Assembly: GCA_001986395.2 (NCBI GenBank)
Contig: MQVO02000005.1
Span: 1,302,001-1,366,000 of the forward strand
Origin: Irpex lacteus
Taxonomy: Eukaryota; Basidiomycota; Agaricomycetes; Polyporales; Irpicaceae
DNA: 64,000 nucleotides
Direction of reading: 5' to 3'
Every line of letters starts with the position of its first letter. Within the stretch, counting starts at the first letter, position 1. The translations under genes and the position numbers were made by a program. Positions 23,802 through 36,642 of the stretch are shown here, one piece after another. The notes beneath the pieces are model-generated. The model had not been told where the DNA came from and made no database searches. It was given only the letters and a program-made list of their open reading frames with translations.

Positions 23802-25871
23802 CTAAACCCTTCCCCTCCACCTCCTCCACAAAACCAACGACCCCACCAAACTCACAGCCAGCGCAACAACGCACACCCCAAACGTACTCCGCCAACACTC
23901 CACGCCCTCGCACTGCCCGTCTCCACCGTTGTTTTCGCTCATTTCGGATCCGGGTGCGGGTGTTTGGGAGTGAGGTTTGTGACGTTCGAGGACGAAGGCG
24001 AAGAGGTAGGAGAAGATGGAGGTGCCGAAGAAGGGGGCGTAGGAGATGACGCCGAAGTTGCGGCCGAGGTTGGGGGCGCCCCAGATTGAGATTAGGATGC
24101 CTGGGCTGCATAGGAGGGTGGTGAGTAGGAGGTGGTGAGGGAGGGTGGTGAGAGAGAGGAGAGAGGGGAGGAGCTTACAGGATTGTGAAGGTTCCGCCGT
24201 ATGCGAAGCCTACGCCGACGCTATATTACAAAGAGCAAGTGATATGAGTGTCCCGCGAGGCTGGGTTGGAAAGACGTGTAGCACGTACCTCATCACCCAT
24301 AAACTTTCTCGCGAACGCGCGAACAGTTCCACGAACGAAAAGGTAAGCAGCAGTATCGCGTTAAAAGCGACGAGGAACGCGATCCTTGATACGATCTGTC
24401 TCCGGGGGAACGTATACACATATCTCGCAGTCGGGACAGCTCTCGTATCCCTCTCACCGTCCGTTCTCTCTGCATTGTGTTCGGTAGAATGCGACTCATG
24501 ATGGAACACGTGGTGTTCGATATACGAAGCCACAGGGGACAGCAAATCCGATAGAGGACCAACGAGGAGCCTGGACGAGGTATTAGCGATGGCGAGGAGC
24601 TGGATTTGGGTGGCGATTGTTGAGCTTGCTGTAACATTGGCTTTGGAGGGGAGGGAGAGGAATATGGAGGCTAGGTTCGCCATGACCATCTCGCTCTGAG
24701 TGAGATGGGCTCCAAGTTAGATAGTACGCTGTGGGAGATATAAGGGGTACGCACGGAGCCAAAGACGACGGTTGCGATGAATGCTAGGATCCAGAAGTAG
24801 GTGTCTTTGAGGAGGTCGAGTACTGAGCCGTGTTGGGGTTCTGGGACAGGTATGATCTCGACTGTAGAGCGAGGACGTTTGTTGGATGCTAGTAGCGCGC
24901 TGGTCTCTTCGCTGTCTTCGTCCTCCAATGGGATGTTATTCTCAGGTGCAGCGATGTTACGTTCTTCGTCTGCATCTGTAACAACGATAGTTGGCTGATC
25001 TTGCGCGTCCTCGGGTTTCGTTGATGCGCCACGAAGGGCAAAGGTGCCAAAAAGGTGAGTAGCGGCTGTGACAGCCGACATAAAAGCGAGGAAGTGGGTG
25101 ACGTCGATGACCCCGTCGCTCAGGCTGAAGTACCGCGTGGCCAGCATCGATATGACTAGTGGAGAAGAGCCAAAGAGGGCCATGCTGGTTCCTGAGGCGA
25201 CGCCGTTGTATCGAGGGAATGTGGATGTCGCTGCGAACACTGTAGAGAAGTACCTACGCATAGAACGTCAAAGGCTGAATAGACCGAATTTCTACGGATG
25301 TGTTGTACTCACGAAAAGACGGTCCCTAGGCCGATCATACCAAAGTAGACGAACAGCCTCCTGAAGACCCACTCGTCAGGTGCAGTGGTGTCCTCTGGTG
25401 CGGTGGCTATCTCGCGCGAGAAGAGACCGAACCCGGAGGAGAAGAGGATTCCGGCGATGAAGGAGCATGCCCGAGGGCCATGGGCGTCGAGGACTTTGCC
25501 TACCAGCGCGGCGAAGGGATACTGTCCTATCATACCTCTAGCGTGAGGTAAGTACGTGAGTATGTAGAGTTGATGACTGGGGGACGTACGCCAAGGCGAT
25601 GGTAGTTATTTGTGGTTGGGTGAAATGGAGATGGTTCGCCAGTGCAGGCGAGATTAGAGGGAAGGCGAAGACGCCTCCTGCACATAGCCTGTGTGATACG
25701 ATTCCAGAGTGAGTACATACAGTGGCGGTAAATAAGGTACTACTTACGCATTTGCTGCTACGGCAATGCATATCAGTGCATTGCGCACATAAGTTCCTTG
25801 CCTATGGCCACTATCGTCATCCAAGTTCATTAAATAAAGGTCTATCAATAATTAGCGTACCTGTCTGACAT
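23802..25871 (-). CDS. Major facilitator superfamily transporter (MCH1/nodulin-like type)
   Basis: Multi-pass membrane transporter, predicted about 12 TM helices. Joined exons read MSDSGHRQGTYVRNALICIA, CAGGVFAFPLISPALANHL, TTIALAGMIGQYPFAALVGKVLDAHGPRACSFIAGIL and so on. The last matches the MFS loop 2-3 signature (G..GK..D..GPR). A long charged loop (about 80 residues with EDEDSEETSALLASNKRPRS) separates the two six-helix halves. The second half contains SSRLLVGPLSDLL and VGFAYGGTFTILPGILISIWGAPNLGRNFGVISY. The Cys-containing tail ends WRRWRGRV. The start at 25,871 was chosen because it opens the frame just before TM1; an upstream exon from an ATG near 26,016 is possible. The substrate is unknown; the fungal relatives that come to mind are Mch1-type monocarboxylate-transporter homologues. 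Confidence 0.85.
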
Positions 25872-26168
25872 GTTCAGGGACAAGACACACAGACAAGCTA
25901 CCCCGATGATCCCTGTGTATGAGTCAGTAGCATACCAAAACCGTAGTCCTCCGACAGACCTGGACAAGTCACAGACAAAGCCGCAAGCTGGCCCAGGCGC
26001 GCGCAATATTTGGTCATGTTAGGATCACAAGCCCGGGTCTTTCCATTCCTGGGTGCATGAGCGCTAGATGAGCGCGTTCCAATACGACGCGTATCGTCAC
26101 GCTGCATGTCACGCTCTGTCACCGTGTCTGCGACCACGACCGCCGCCATCCCGCCCCTCCCGCTCATC
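25872..26168. promoter_or_regulatory. Divergent promoter, MFS transporter / DNA polymerase delta
   Basis: Only 297 bp separate the two divergent start codons, so both promoters and 5' leaders must lie here unless the MFS gene has an upstream exon. It includes the ACGCGT box at 26,087-26,092. Confidence 0.6.
26087..26092. promoter_or_regulatory. Candidate MCB (MluI cell-cycle box, ACGCGT)
   Basis: Exact ACGCGT 77 bp upstream of the DNA polymerase delta ATG. The MBF complex (Mbp1/Swi6, or Cdc10-Res) binds ACGCGT to drive replication genes at G1/S in fungi, and DNA polymerase genes are classic targets. Only one perfect copy is present; a nearby agcgcgttcc is a weaker relative. The function is inferred from site and gene identity. 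Confidence 0.5.
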
Positions 26169-29100
26169 ATGTCCGCCCCTCTCGCCACCATCGACAACAA
26201 GCCCGACTCGTTCAGAAAGAGTAATTTGGCGGAGCCAGCCGCAAAGCGAAGAAAACTCGGGAACGGCAACTCTCTGTCTTCGTCTCAGACTCCAGCGCAG
26301 TCCTCGTTTGCGGATGTTTTGGCCAGGTTGAAGGAGGATGCTTCAGAGAGCAAAGGTGAGTGTATATGGCTATTTATGTGGAGATTTATGACCTGACTGT
26401 ATGCGCAGATGCGGAAGGAGGTGCTGACTGCTGGGCGAGGCCACCGCTGCCGCGCATCAACGAAAAGGAGGATGCCATTAGTAAGCGCACCGCGTCCTCA
26501 CGCGTTCTACGCTAACGTTTGAGCAGTATTCCAGCAAATAGATGTCGAGGAGTCCACAGAGTCGGGAGGCGCACCCACGCTGCGTTTATTTGGTGTGACA
26601 GAGGTGCGTTGCACTCGGTACAGTCGAAGCCGTAGCTAACCGTAACTACAGGCCGGAAACAGTGTCTTGATGCACGTTAAAGGATTTTTGCCCTACTTCT
26701 ATGTCGCCACGCCCAGAGGATTTATGCCAGATGACTGCACAGCCCTCAAAGACTACCTCAATCGACTGGACACCGGAGGTTTCGTACGTGCCGTGGAGAT
26801 TCAGGAGAAGAGGAGTCTATGGGGTTACAAGGGTGATGCCTGGAGTCCTTTCCTCAAGATAACCGTTGCGGATCAGAGAAGTCTACCGAAGATTCGTGGC
26901 GTCTTCGAGAGGGGTGAATGTCGCTTTAACGACCTATTCAAGGGTGACGGTGTGCCGACATACGAGAGTAACCTCGCCTATACCCTGCGGTTCATGATCG
27001 ATACACGAGTCGTCGGGATGAACTGGATAGAGGTGCCGAAGGGGAAGTACGTCATTTTGAATGAAGGGAAGAAGTCGCATTGTCAGCTGGAGATTGAGGT
27101 GAGGTGGGACCAGTTTATTTCGCATCCTCCCGAAGGCGCGTGGCAGAAGGTCGCCCCGCTACGTGTGCTCAGTTTCGATATCGAATGCGCTGGTCGTAAG
27201 GGTATCTTCCCGGAGGCCCAGGTTGATCCTGTCATCCAAATTGCGAACATGGTAACTCGTCAAGGTAAGTGCTTGTTCTTGATTATTGTTTCCCCCGCTC
27301 ATTCAAGGTCCGGAAGGCGAATCGAAGCCCTTCATACGAAACATCTTTACCCTCAACACATGCGCACATATTGTCGGCTCGCAAGTACTCTCCTTCCAAG
27401 ACGAAGGCGACATGCTGCTGGCGTGGTCCAAGTTCGTCAACGAAGCGGACCCAGACGTCGTTATCGGCTACAACATCTCCAACTTCGATTTCCCGTACCT
27501 GCTCGACAGAGCCGCAGCGCTCAAAGTGAAGGGTTTCCCCTACCTAGGAAGGATGATGAGTGCGTTCTACCACACGCTAGTCAACATAATGGCCACTGAC
27601 CACAGTATTGTAGACGTCAAGACGGTGACCAAGGACACCCACTTCTCGTCGAAAGCCTTCGGCCAACGTGACAGCAAAGAAACTGCCCTCGACGGCCGTC
27701 TGCAGATCGATATCCTGCAGTATATGCAACGAGAGCACAAACTGCGTAGTTACACGCTCAACGCTGTTTGCGCGCAGTTCCTGGGCGAACAGAAGGAGGA
27801 CGTGCACCATTCGGTTATTACGGAGCTGCAGAATGGTACGCCTGAGTCGAGGAGACGGTTGGCTGTTTACTGTTTGAAAGTACGTCCGTTGTCTTCTTAA
27901 TTTTGGGAATTGGAAGCTCAAGCCGGAGTTAGGATGCGTATCTCCCTCAACGGCTGATGGACAAGTTGATGTGCTTCATTAATTACATCGAGATGGCTCG
28001 TGTTACTGGTGTACCGTTCAACTATCTGCTTTCTCGTGGCCAGTCTATCAAGGTGTTGTCTCAGCTCTTCAGGAAGGCGAACGATGACGGATACGTCGTG
28101 CCTGCGCTGAAAGGAGAAGGTGCGCACTTCATTTTCTATGATGAGTCCTACGAGGGTTCTCTCTAACTTGTATCATAGGGTCGGACGAGCAATACGAGGG
28201 TGCCACCGTCATCGAGCCCAAGAAAGGCTTCTTCGACGTCCCCATCGCCACGCTCGATTTCAGCTCCCTATACCCCTCCATCATGATGGCACATAACTTG
28301 TGCTACACGACGTTGATAGATAAAGCGACTATTGATCGGCTAGGGCTCGTCAAGGACACGGACTACATCCAGACTCCTAACAACGGTACGTCCAGAATCT
28401 AACTGCGTGAAGAAGATAGTTGAATGATGGTCTGATTTTGTAGATTTCTTCGTCAAGTCCACTAAGCGCAAAGGCTTGTTGCCTACTATCCTGGAGGACC
28501 TTATCGCTGCTCGTAAACGAGCCAAGGCGGATCTGAAGAAGGAGACGGATCCTTTCAAGCGCGCTGTGCTCGATGGTCGACAGCTCGCTTTGAAGGTGAG
28601 TTTGTCAGACACGTACCGGGGCCAAGCTTTTAACACAGCCTGTGGATGTTTGCAGATCAGTGCAAACTCTGTGTATGGGTTTACTGGTGCTACGATTGGT
28701 AAACTGCCGTGTTTGCCTATCTCGTCGAGTACGACGGCGTATGGTCGTCAGATGATCGAGAAGACCAAACAGGTCAGCGGTTCTGTTGTATTCCTACCTG
28801 ATAGTGCTGTTAACATTTTCATTTGTGGTCATTAGGAAGTTGAAGCGGAGTATTGTAGAGCCAACGGACACGACTTCGACGCAGAGGTCATCTACGGAGA
28901 CACCGACTCCGTCATGATCAAGTTCGGCCCAACAGACTTACCAACGGTCATGGCCCTAGGTATGTACCATAACCGCACATCGCACCTCCAATACGAGCTA
29001 AATAACTTGTTACATCACAGGCAGCCAAGCAGCGGACTTCGTCACCGCGAAGTTCATCAAGCCTATCAAGCTCGAGTTCGAGAAGGTGTACTTTCCTTAC

Positions 29101-30411
29101 TTGCTCATCAGTAAGAAGCGCTATGCGGGGCTGTATTGGACCAGACCGGATAAGTACGATAAGATGGATACGAAGGGTATTGAGGTGCGTTATTGTGGTG
29201 ATTTTGCGAGTTGGTTGTGCTGATGGTGTGGTGGGTTTCAATGAAGACTGTAAGAAGAGATAATTGCCGGCTTGTTTCGACTGTTATTTCGACGTGTTTG
29301 CATAAGCTGCTGATCGATCGGGATGTGGAGAGTGCGGTTGAGTGAGTGGTTGTTCGCCTTGTCAAGCTGGATTCTGACTCGTGTGAATTGCAGCTATGCA
29401 AAGCAGATTATCTCGGATTTGTTGCAGAACAAGATTGATATGTCGCAGTTGGTGATCACGAAGGCCCTCGCCAAAGCAGGTAAGGGCAATATAGTCTTGT
29501 CGTGCGAGGCATAGGGCTGATTAGTGCCGACTCGTAGATTATGCCGGGAAACAAGCCCACGTTGAGCTTGCTGAGCGTATGAAGCAGCGTGACGCCGGTA
29601 AGCCATTTGTCTCCTTGCTCGCCGTCTCCTCCTGACCGCGTTTTAGGTTCCGCCCCTGCATTGGGAGACCGTGTGGCCTATGTCATCATAAAGGGTATCA
29701 AAGGCGCCGCCGCCTACGAAAAGTCCGAAGACCCGATCTACGTCCTCGAGAACAACATCCCGATAGACACCAAGTATTACCTCGAGAACCAGCTCTCGAA
29801 TCCTCTCATGCGTATATTCGAGCCTGTCCTTGGTGAGAAGGCGCAATCACTATGTACGTTTTCTAAGTATGTTCGTCAGGAGAGGGGTCGAGTGCTCATG
29901 TAACCCATAACAGTATCGGGCGACCATACGAGGACGATACAGATCGCTACGCCTACGGTTGGTGGCTTGATGAAGTTCGCGAAAAAGACGGCGACTTGTT
30001 TGGGCTGCAAGACTCCGTTGAAGGGGACTAATAGTGTGAAGGGTGAGTCTCTCACTCCCAGTTTATACTATGGGACACGATCTGACTGACTCTTGGGAAT
30101 AGATGGTGCTGTTTGTAATAATTGTAGGCCGAGGGTTGGAGAGCTGTACCAAAAGCAAGTGTGTTCGGCCTCTGAGATGCAGGTTCGCTTCTCGAGGCTG
30201 TGGACGCAATGCCAGCGGTGTCAGGGATCTCTGCACCAGGTACGTACATCTCACTGTGGTCGATGTGCTTGCATCCTTATGCTCTTTTGTTCCGTAGGAC
30301 GTCCTATGTTCCAGTAAAGATTGCCCCATCTTCTATATGCGGAAAAAGGCGCAGAAAGACGTCGAGGATGCGAATGCCGTGTTGGAACGCTTCGACAATG
30401 AGATGTGGTAG
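26169..30411 (+). CDS. POL3: DNA polymerase delta catalytic subunit
   Basis: Replicative family-B polymerase with proofreading, acting with PCNA on the lagging strand. About 1,060 residues from roughly twenty exons. Proofreading motifs: Exo[16 protein letters not shown], Exo[14 protein letters not shown], Exo[15 protein letters not shown] (across an intron near 27,880). Polymerase motifs: [34 protein letters not shown] with [18 protein letters not shown], plus KKRYAGLYW. The C-terminus has the zinc module CysA (CLGC...CNNC) and CysB (CQRC...CSSKDC); CysB binds [4Fe-4S] in the family. The N-terminal KRRKL fits a nuclear signal. The intron near 27,557-27,613 must use acceptor attgtag, because the nearer cacag would give an immediate stop. 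The start at 26,169 (tcatcATGTCC) is preferred to an in-frame ATG at 26,106. Confidence 0.97.
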
Positions 30412-30832
30412 GAGTACTAGCCATAGATGATGGTGTTGTTTGTTTTCTATCCTAGATGGGGGTGCGATATTACTAGTTGTGCACTTGCTTTGCATTATTT
30501 GCATTCTGTACCTTTAATGTTGTACTTGTATCAAATGTATTAATGATGCGCGTTTTGTCTCGTCGTACTCTAGATCTGCGTACTCTCGTCGCTAATGCTG
30601 CCCCTTGATATTCTCAAGAAACAAAGTGCTAAACTAGCGTGACAGCTGGCCATAGCTTGTGACATATGTATATGTCACTGATCGCGCGCACCAGCATGTG
30701 ACCGTGACACAACTTCGAAGGTGCTGCTTTGAGGCAATCAGCTTCGTTACGACCACCTGCATCTTGCTCTAACTTATATTTTGTATCTCGCAGGTCTTCA
30801 CACCTGATAACATAACGTGCTAGCTTGACAAC
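30412..30832. other. Intergenic spacer POL3 / dynein intermediate chain
   Basis: Contains the 3' end of POL3 and the promoter of the next gene. No further gene was seen. Confidence 0.4.
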
Positions 30833-33337
30833 ATGGGTCCCGATCAAAGACGGCAAGAGATAGAGGCCAAACGAGCAAGATTAGAAGCTCTACGAGCAGA
30901 AAGGGCGGAACGCGAGAGGGCGCGACGCGGTGGGGCTTCAGAGGTAAGCATGAATATTTATTCACGAAAATACATTGAACCTCATATAATTGTATCTAAC
31001 AGGCTGGTACACCGACACGAATTCACTCCCCCTTGCCCGTACAAAGCACAAGCCGTCAGAACCTCGACGACCTTGTTCGCGATGTTCTCGGCGAGACATC
31101 ATCCGGCATTGGCTCAACGCCTAGCACACCTCTTCTTCGCGGCACACCCATTCCCGGCGCAACAGGCACTCGTTCGATTGGTTCCGTGTCGGGGAGAGTC
31201 AGTCGTCAGAGTGAAGACCGTATCTCGGACTCGGTGAATGGAGGGACAGATCATGTCATGGATCGGTATGTGTTGGTTCTCTGCCCAAATTGAATGGGAA
31301 TGAGGACAGAGAGTAGTGGGCTTACATTCATAGAGAGATCACTCCTCGGTTCATACCTGACTTGATCGACATTGAGCAGGAGCTATTTGAGTTTCCCCAG
31401 AAGGTGTGTCGGTTCGTGTTCTTTTGTTCCGTGTATGCGCTAATATTTCGATGGTATGTGTAGGAACGCGTCAGTTATAACAAGGAGGTTCAGACTATGT
31501 CATTCGACGAAGATGAGAAGGCCAATGGACCGTCAGAAGAGGAGATCCGAGAGCGTGTTCTGAAAGAGAGGGAGGCTGCAGAGGCGGAACGTCTCAAAGA
31601 GCTGGAAGCACTAAGTGAACAGCTAGACAAAGAGATTGAGATGGAAATCCGAGGTGAGCTGACATTGTGCGATTACCACTCCGTGCAGTAGTCTAATAGA
31701 GTTTCAGAGATGACCGAGGAGGAGAAGTCAAGCACACTGGTGCAACCGGAGTTTCTGGACTTCCTTGAGCATTCGACGAAGATTATACAACGTGCTCTCA
31801 ATGATAATTACGATTATGTGCGTGATTATACCATCGGGACAGAAACCGGGACGTAAGTGTCATTCCTGTGCTGGCCAGACCTCGAGTTAATAATTTCATA
31901 GCGACGACTCGGAAGGTCGCCGTGTCAAGCGTGTATGTGCGTTTTACGACGAACGGTATGGCAAGAATCGTTCAATAACAGATGTAGACTGGTCACCAAA
32001 GGTGAGATATTGCGTGTGCTCCACTACCTTTGAATATATACTGATATTATGTAGTATCCGGAATTAAGCTGCGCGTCGTACAACAAAAACCCTGCAGCGC
32101 TTAATGAACCAGATGGCATCGTGTCTGTATGGAATATGCACCTCCTCGAGCGCCCCGAGTTTGTCTTTCATTCGCAGGTTCGTGAAAGGTTATTCTTGGA
32201 TGACAAACCTCATCACTCACCGACCCCTAGTCGGACGTCTTGTCAGTAAAGTTTTCCCCGTTCCATTCAAATCTCATCTTTGGTGGCACCTACTCTGGAC
32301 AAATATTACTATGGGACACGCGCTCCAAGCATCTTCCTGTGCTCAAAACGCCATTGTCGGCCGCCGGGCATACACACCCCGTCTACGCAATGCAAATGGT
32401 TGGAACACAAAACGCCCACAATTTGATCACGAGCAGCACAGACGGTATGGTGTGCAGCTGGCTCGTGGACATGCTTGCTCAGCCTCAGGTGCGTCTAGAC
32501 TGCGATTAACTGACATATTGCTAAGCACAACTCATCTCATCTTTGATTTTGCGCAGGAAACGCTTGAGCTTGTGTACACCGGCCACAACAAGACGGGCGA
32601 AGTCGCCATTACGACGCTCGATTTCCCGGACAACGAGACGACGACGTTCTGGGTCGGGACGGAAGAAGGCAATATCTACCAGGCCAACCGGTATGACCGT
32701 GCTGGCGCCAAAGCTGGGTTGAACCAGCACGATGTGTACAAGGGACACGCAGGTCCGATCATGGGATTGCATTTCCATCCGCTGCACGGTCCGGTTGATT
32801 TCTCGGATTTGTTCTTGAGCTGTTCGGTCGACTGGACGGTCAAGTTGTGGCGGGCGAAGAGTCTGGCGAAGCCGTCGACGACTGCGAACGTTGTGGCTCC
32901 GGTGTACAGCTTTGATGAGGCGGACGATTATGTGTATGATGTCAAGTGGCATCCTGCGCACCCGGCTGTCTTTGGAAGCGTCGATGGAAGCGGGCGGTTC
33001 GACTTGTGGAATTTGAACGCAGACACTGAGGTATATGAACATCTATTGCTGGCCTCTACTTGTTCTCAACCAGCTATTTGTGTAGGTACCGGTGGTGTCG
33101 ACGTCTGTGGGCCAGGGAAGAGCTATCAACAAGCTCCAGTGGGACCACAAAGACGGGCGACGCGCCGCCTTGGGCGGAAGCGACGGAAAACTGTACATCT
33201 ACGACATCGGAGACATGGCGCTTCCACGCGAAACTGAGTGGACGGATCTTCAGAGGACTGTCGCCGGTATGGTTGGGGGAAGCGCACAGACGAATGGCGC
33301 AGGGGAAGAGCTGTCGCGGTCGGCCAATGGACGCTGA
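30833..33337 (+). CDS. Cytoplasmic dynein 1 intermediate chain
   Basis: WD-repeat subunit that scaffolds cargo and light-chain binding on the dynein motor. About 640 residues. The N-terminal coiled coil reads [20 protein letters not shown] and [13 protein letters not shown], typical of the p150Glued/NudE-binding helix. A Ser/Thr-rich linker follows, then light-chain-binding regions, then [22 protein letters not shown]. The WD domain includes [93 protein letters not shown] and [14 protein letters not shown]. At least nine introns; the one joining LAQPQ to ETLEL is at about 32,488-32,556. Orthologues are animal DYNC1I and yeast Pac11. The start is the first ATG and matches the family N-terminus. 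Confidence 0.95.
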
Positions 33338-33706
33338 TGCAGATGACCTCGGTTCCTGGATGATCTTATCTCTCGTCTTTCACTTTCGTCTTTCGTTGTT
33401 TGCTGTGTACCTGACGGAATACTTTCGACACTGGCTCATGACAGTGATCTGTACCTGGAGCACCTCACGCGGGAGGGTTGTTTGAATTATATGTTTAAGC
33501 TTTGCTACGCTTTGCTGGAAGACCAGAGTACATAAGAAGTAATGATCGGATGTCCGGTGTGTGCCACGGACATTCTGCGGACGACGGAAAGCCGAATGAG
33601 ATTTATCCTGATTTATCTGTTTTTGCGAAGCCGTTTGGCCGGAGGAGAGACACGCTCACAGCGCTGCCGCCATCGCCCATCGCTAAGAATTCGTCACCTG
33701 ATCCAG
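33338..33706. other. Intergenic spacer dynein chain / aminotransferase
   Basis: No gene supported. It holds the dynein-chain 3' end and the aminotransferase promoter. Confidence 0.4.
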
Positions 33707-35715
33707 ATGCTTGCCTCCTCCAGATTCGCCTCTGCTCTCAAGCCACGTCTGCTGCCCGCTCTCTCTCGGACTACGACCACTACAAAGCCTGCTGCTGCTT
33801 TTGCAAAACACAACTCACCCATCGCACGCAACATGTCCACTTTCAAGCAGGTCAGTCTTGCTTTGCGATCGTGAAGAAATGACTCGGAGACGCTGACTGT
33901 TTCTGTGTATCTGCAGGAAAGCCACAAGTGCGTTATGCTTGAAATTGTTGTAGAGAATTCTTGCTGATCAATATGGATGGGCTTGTAGGCTCCTAGTGTA
34001 CGTGACCAACATGTTTGAAGTTGAGCGAGTAAGCTAACCATGTCCTAGCATCCCTGGTCCAATCGAGGTCACCGATGAGGTACATTCACCACCAATTCAA
34101 CTGCATAACCCCCTTCTCACTCAACGTCGCAGGTATTGTACGCAAACGCAACGCCACCACTGGGCCACACCTCGCCCGACTTCATTCCCTTCTTTGGCGA
34201 CGCTATTCGCCTCACGAGGTACGGCACTCGAGTCTCCGCTCTTACCTCCGCTCATGACATGCAACGCATTTAGAGAGGTCGTGTACACCACAACCGGCCA
34301 GCCATTCCTGATCGCCGGGTCTGGTACACTTGGATGGGATCAGGTGTGCTTCTATCTTCTCATGTGAGGCATCAATGTAACTGACCATGGACGTCCCAGG
34401 CCGCTGCCAACTTGATTGAGCCTGGAGAATCCGTTCTTCTGCTGAACAGTGGATATTTCGGTGACAGCTTTGCCGACTGGTATGTTCAGTCGTACTTCTC
34501 TATATGTTAGATCGACATTGACGTGGTACTCCATTAGCTTGCGTGCATACGGCGCAGAGGTCGATGAGATTCGCGCAGACTTCGGCAAGTCAGCGACTCA
34601 AGCAGAACTCGAGCAAGCCCTCAAGACTGGGAAGAAATACAAGGCAGTCGCCTTCACACATGTAGACACCTCCACCGCCGTCCTAGCAGATGCCAAGGCG
34701 ATTGGAGAGACTGTCAAGCGGTTGTCACCAGAGTCTCTAGTGAGTCCTCTCGTGTCCAAGGCGTATAGTACCATGCTGACAAAGTGCGATAGGTATTCTT
34801 GGACGGTGTTTGCTCAGTCGCGAGTGAAGAAATCCGTTTCGATGACTGGAACATCGATGTAGTCATTGGTGCCAGCCAGAAGGGTCTCGGTGCTCCTCCT
34901 GGTTTGAGCATCGTCGTTGCAAGCCAGAAAGCCCTCAAAGTTGTTGAGAACCGCAAAGCACCTATTGCTGGCTTCTACACCAGCTGGAAGAGGTACGCTA
35001 CACTCCTCACTCACATCATCTCATTCCAACATCCCTTTTACAGATGGCTCCCCATCATGAAGGCCTACGAAGCTGGCACTCCTGCTTACTTTGCAACACC
35101 TCCCGTCAACCTCATCCGCGCTTACCACGCTTCGCTTACTCAAATCCTCCGCTCTGGTGTTCCTCTCCAAGAGCGATTCCAGCTGCACAAGGAGGCAGCA
35201 CAAAGAATTAGACAGGCCGCGAAGGATCTGGGCCTGAAGCTTGTGCCTACAGACGAATATTACGCCGCCAACGGGTTGAGCGCGGTATGTCTCCCGTTCC
35301 GTTATCTTATCAAGTGGTTTTAGTTGCCGATGACTTATGGCTTCAATTATGCTGTAGATCTACTTGCCGGAGGGACTTGGTGTTGCCGATCTCGTCCCTA
35401 GACTGTCACAGAAGCAAGTCGTCATCACAGGTGGAATTCACAAGGACAACAAGGGTACGCCATAGTTTCCCTTCTCAATAAGAGGAGATCCGCCATACTA
35501 ATCCTGTCGTATCTGTGTTCAGATAAGTACTTCCGTATCGGGTACGTTCACATTTCTATTTAGTTATCCAATCGTGCACTCTTACTTACAGGTTGCTGAT
35601 GATAGCCACATGGGTACGACCGTCGTGGACAAGTCCCGCGGAGATATCGATACGGTCATCAACGCCCTGAAGGAGTCTCTGAAGGAGGCCTTGGAGAGCA
35701 AGAAGAAAGCGTAAG
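33707..35715 (+). CDS. AGX1: Alanine:glyoxylate aminotransferase (class V, AGXT/AGX1-like)
   Basis: PLP enzyme that converts glyoxylate and alanine to glycine and pyruvate. About 430 residues from a heavily split gene. The N-terminus (MLASSRFASALKPRLLPALS, Arg/Ser/Thr-rich, no acidic residue for about 40 positions) looks like a mitochondrial presequence. An internal ATG at 33,833 (MSTFKQ) would give a form without it. The core has KLLVIPGPIEV, TPPLGHTSPDF, LLLNSGYFGDSFAD, THVDTSTAVL, DGVCSVASEEIRFDDW, and GASQKGLGAPPGLS with the PLP-binding Lys. Two consecutive microexons (33,917-33,927, 11 nt; 33,989-33,997, 9 nt) encode the start of the conserved KLLVIPGP, and a 19-nt exon at 35,523-35,541 encodes DKYFRIG. 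The C-terminus SKKKA is not a strong peroxisomal signal. Confidence 0.95.
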
Positions 35716-36642
35716 GATCTATCATTTCCCAGTTACGTTCTAGATATGCCCTGTGTATCCCATGGCACGGTATATACCCTTAGAAACCCACCCCGCTCGT
35801 TCACACTGAAAACTGTTGTAATACTATACATCATCATTCCACTGGGACCGTTGCACATAATTATTATGTCTGCTGATCCACACCTATCTTCATATCCACG
35901 ATGAAAAACACGAGTCTAACTGGTTAATCGCCGCAGTGCACCACCACCACCAACATCGACGGGAGGCCGACCCACGTCCGGCCACTACGCTTATCCCCGC
36001 ACTATTTCCGCAGCCTCTGCACGCGCGAGGCTCTAAAAGCGGGAGGCCGATGGAGACGAGCCGTCCACGGCACGCGTGCTGTGGAGGGTGTAACTAAAAA
36101 GAAAAGTGAGTTGCCGTGTGTGCCTCCCGTATATGGAGAGTACTGATAAGCGGAACTCGTATTTTGTAGGGTGTTGAATGGCAGCGAAGGGACCGCGAGG
36201 GTGGGGAGTGCTAATGAGAAGGTGGAAGATAAGGAGATGAGTGGAGCAGTAAGGTCTGAGTTTGGTGGAGGCGCAAGCAGTGGAAGGTGTCCCGACGGAG
36301 CCCCGACGGCCAAGTCGTTCGTGTGGTCCGCGGAGCACGTTCGATGGGGTTTCTCCAGGTATTACTTATATTACAGAGCAATCTAGTTTGGATATTTTGT
36401 ATTTATACATAGTTATGGGTACGGCTCGCCAACGTTCCTTCCTTCGTCGTGATGCAGGATGGCCACAGATGAAATTAGAGATATTTCCCAAATCGGTAGC
36501 TCGTCCATTTGAACGCCAGATCCGATCACGATCAGCTTGTCTCCCGCCTCCATCTCCTACGCTGATCATAAGTAAAGCTGTATCAGGCGCATACATGCGC
36601 TACTAGTAGAGCTTACATTGGTTGTAGACTCTGATCCAATCG
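35716..36642. other. Intergenic region AGX1 / F-box gene
   Basis: No recognised gene. A weakly gene-like pattern on + has an open frame around 35,990-36,106 (EALKAGGRWRRAVHGTRAVE), a donor gtgagt at about 36,107, an acceptor ttttgtag near 36,170, and an open frame of about 70 codons to 36,386. No start codon or family could be assigned. A 103-codon frame on the opposite strand covers the same segment. Confidence 0.35.
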
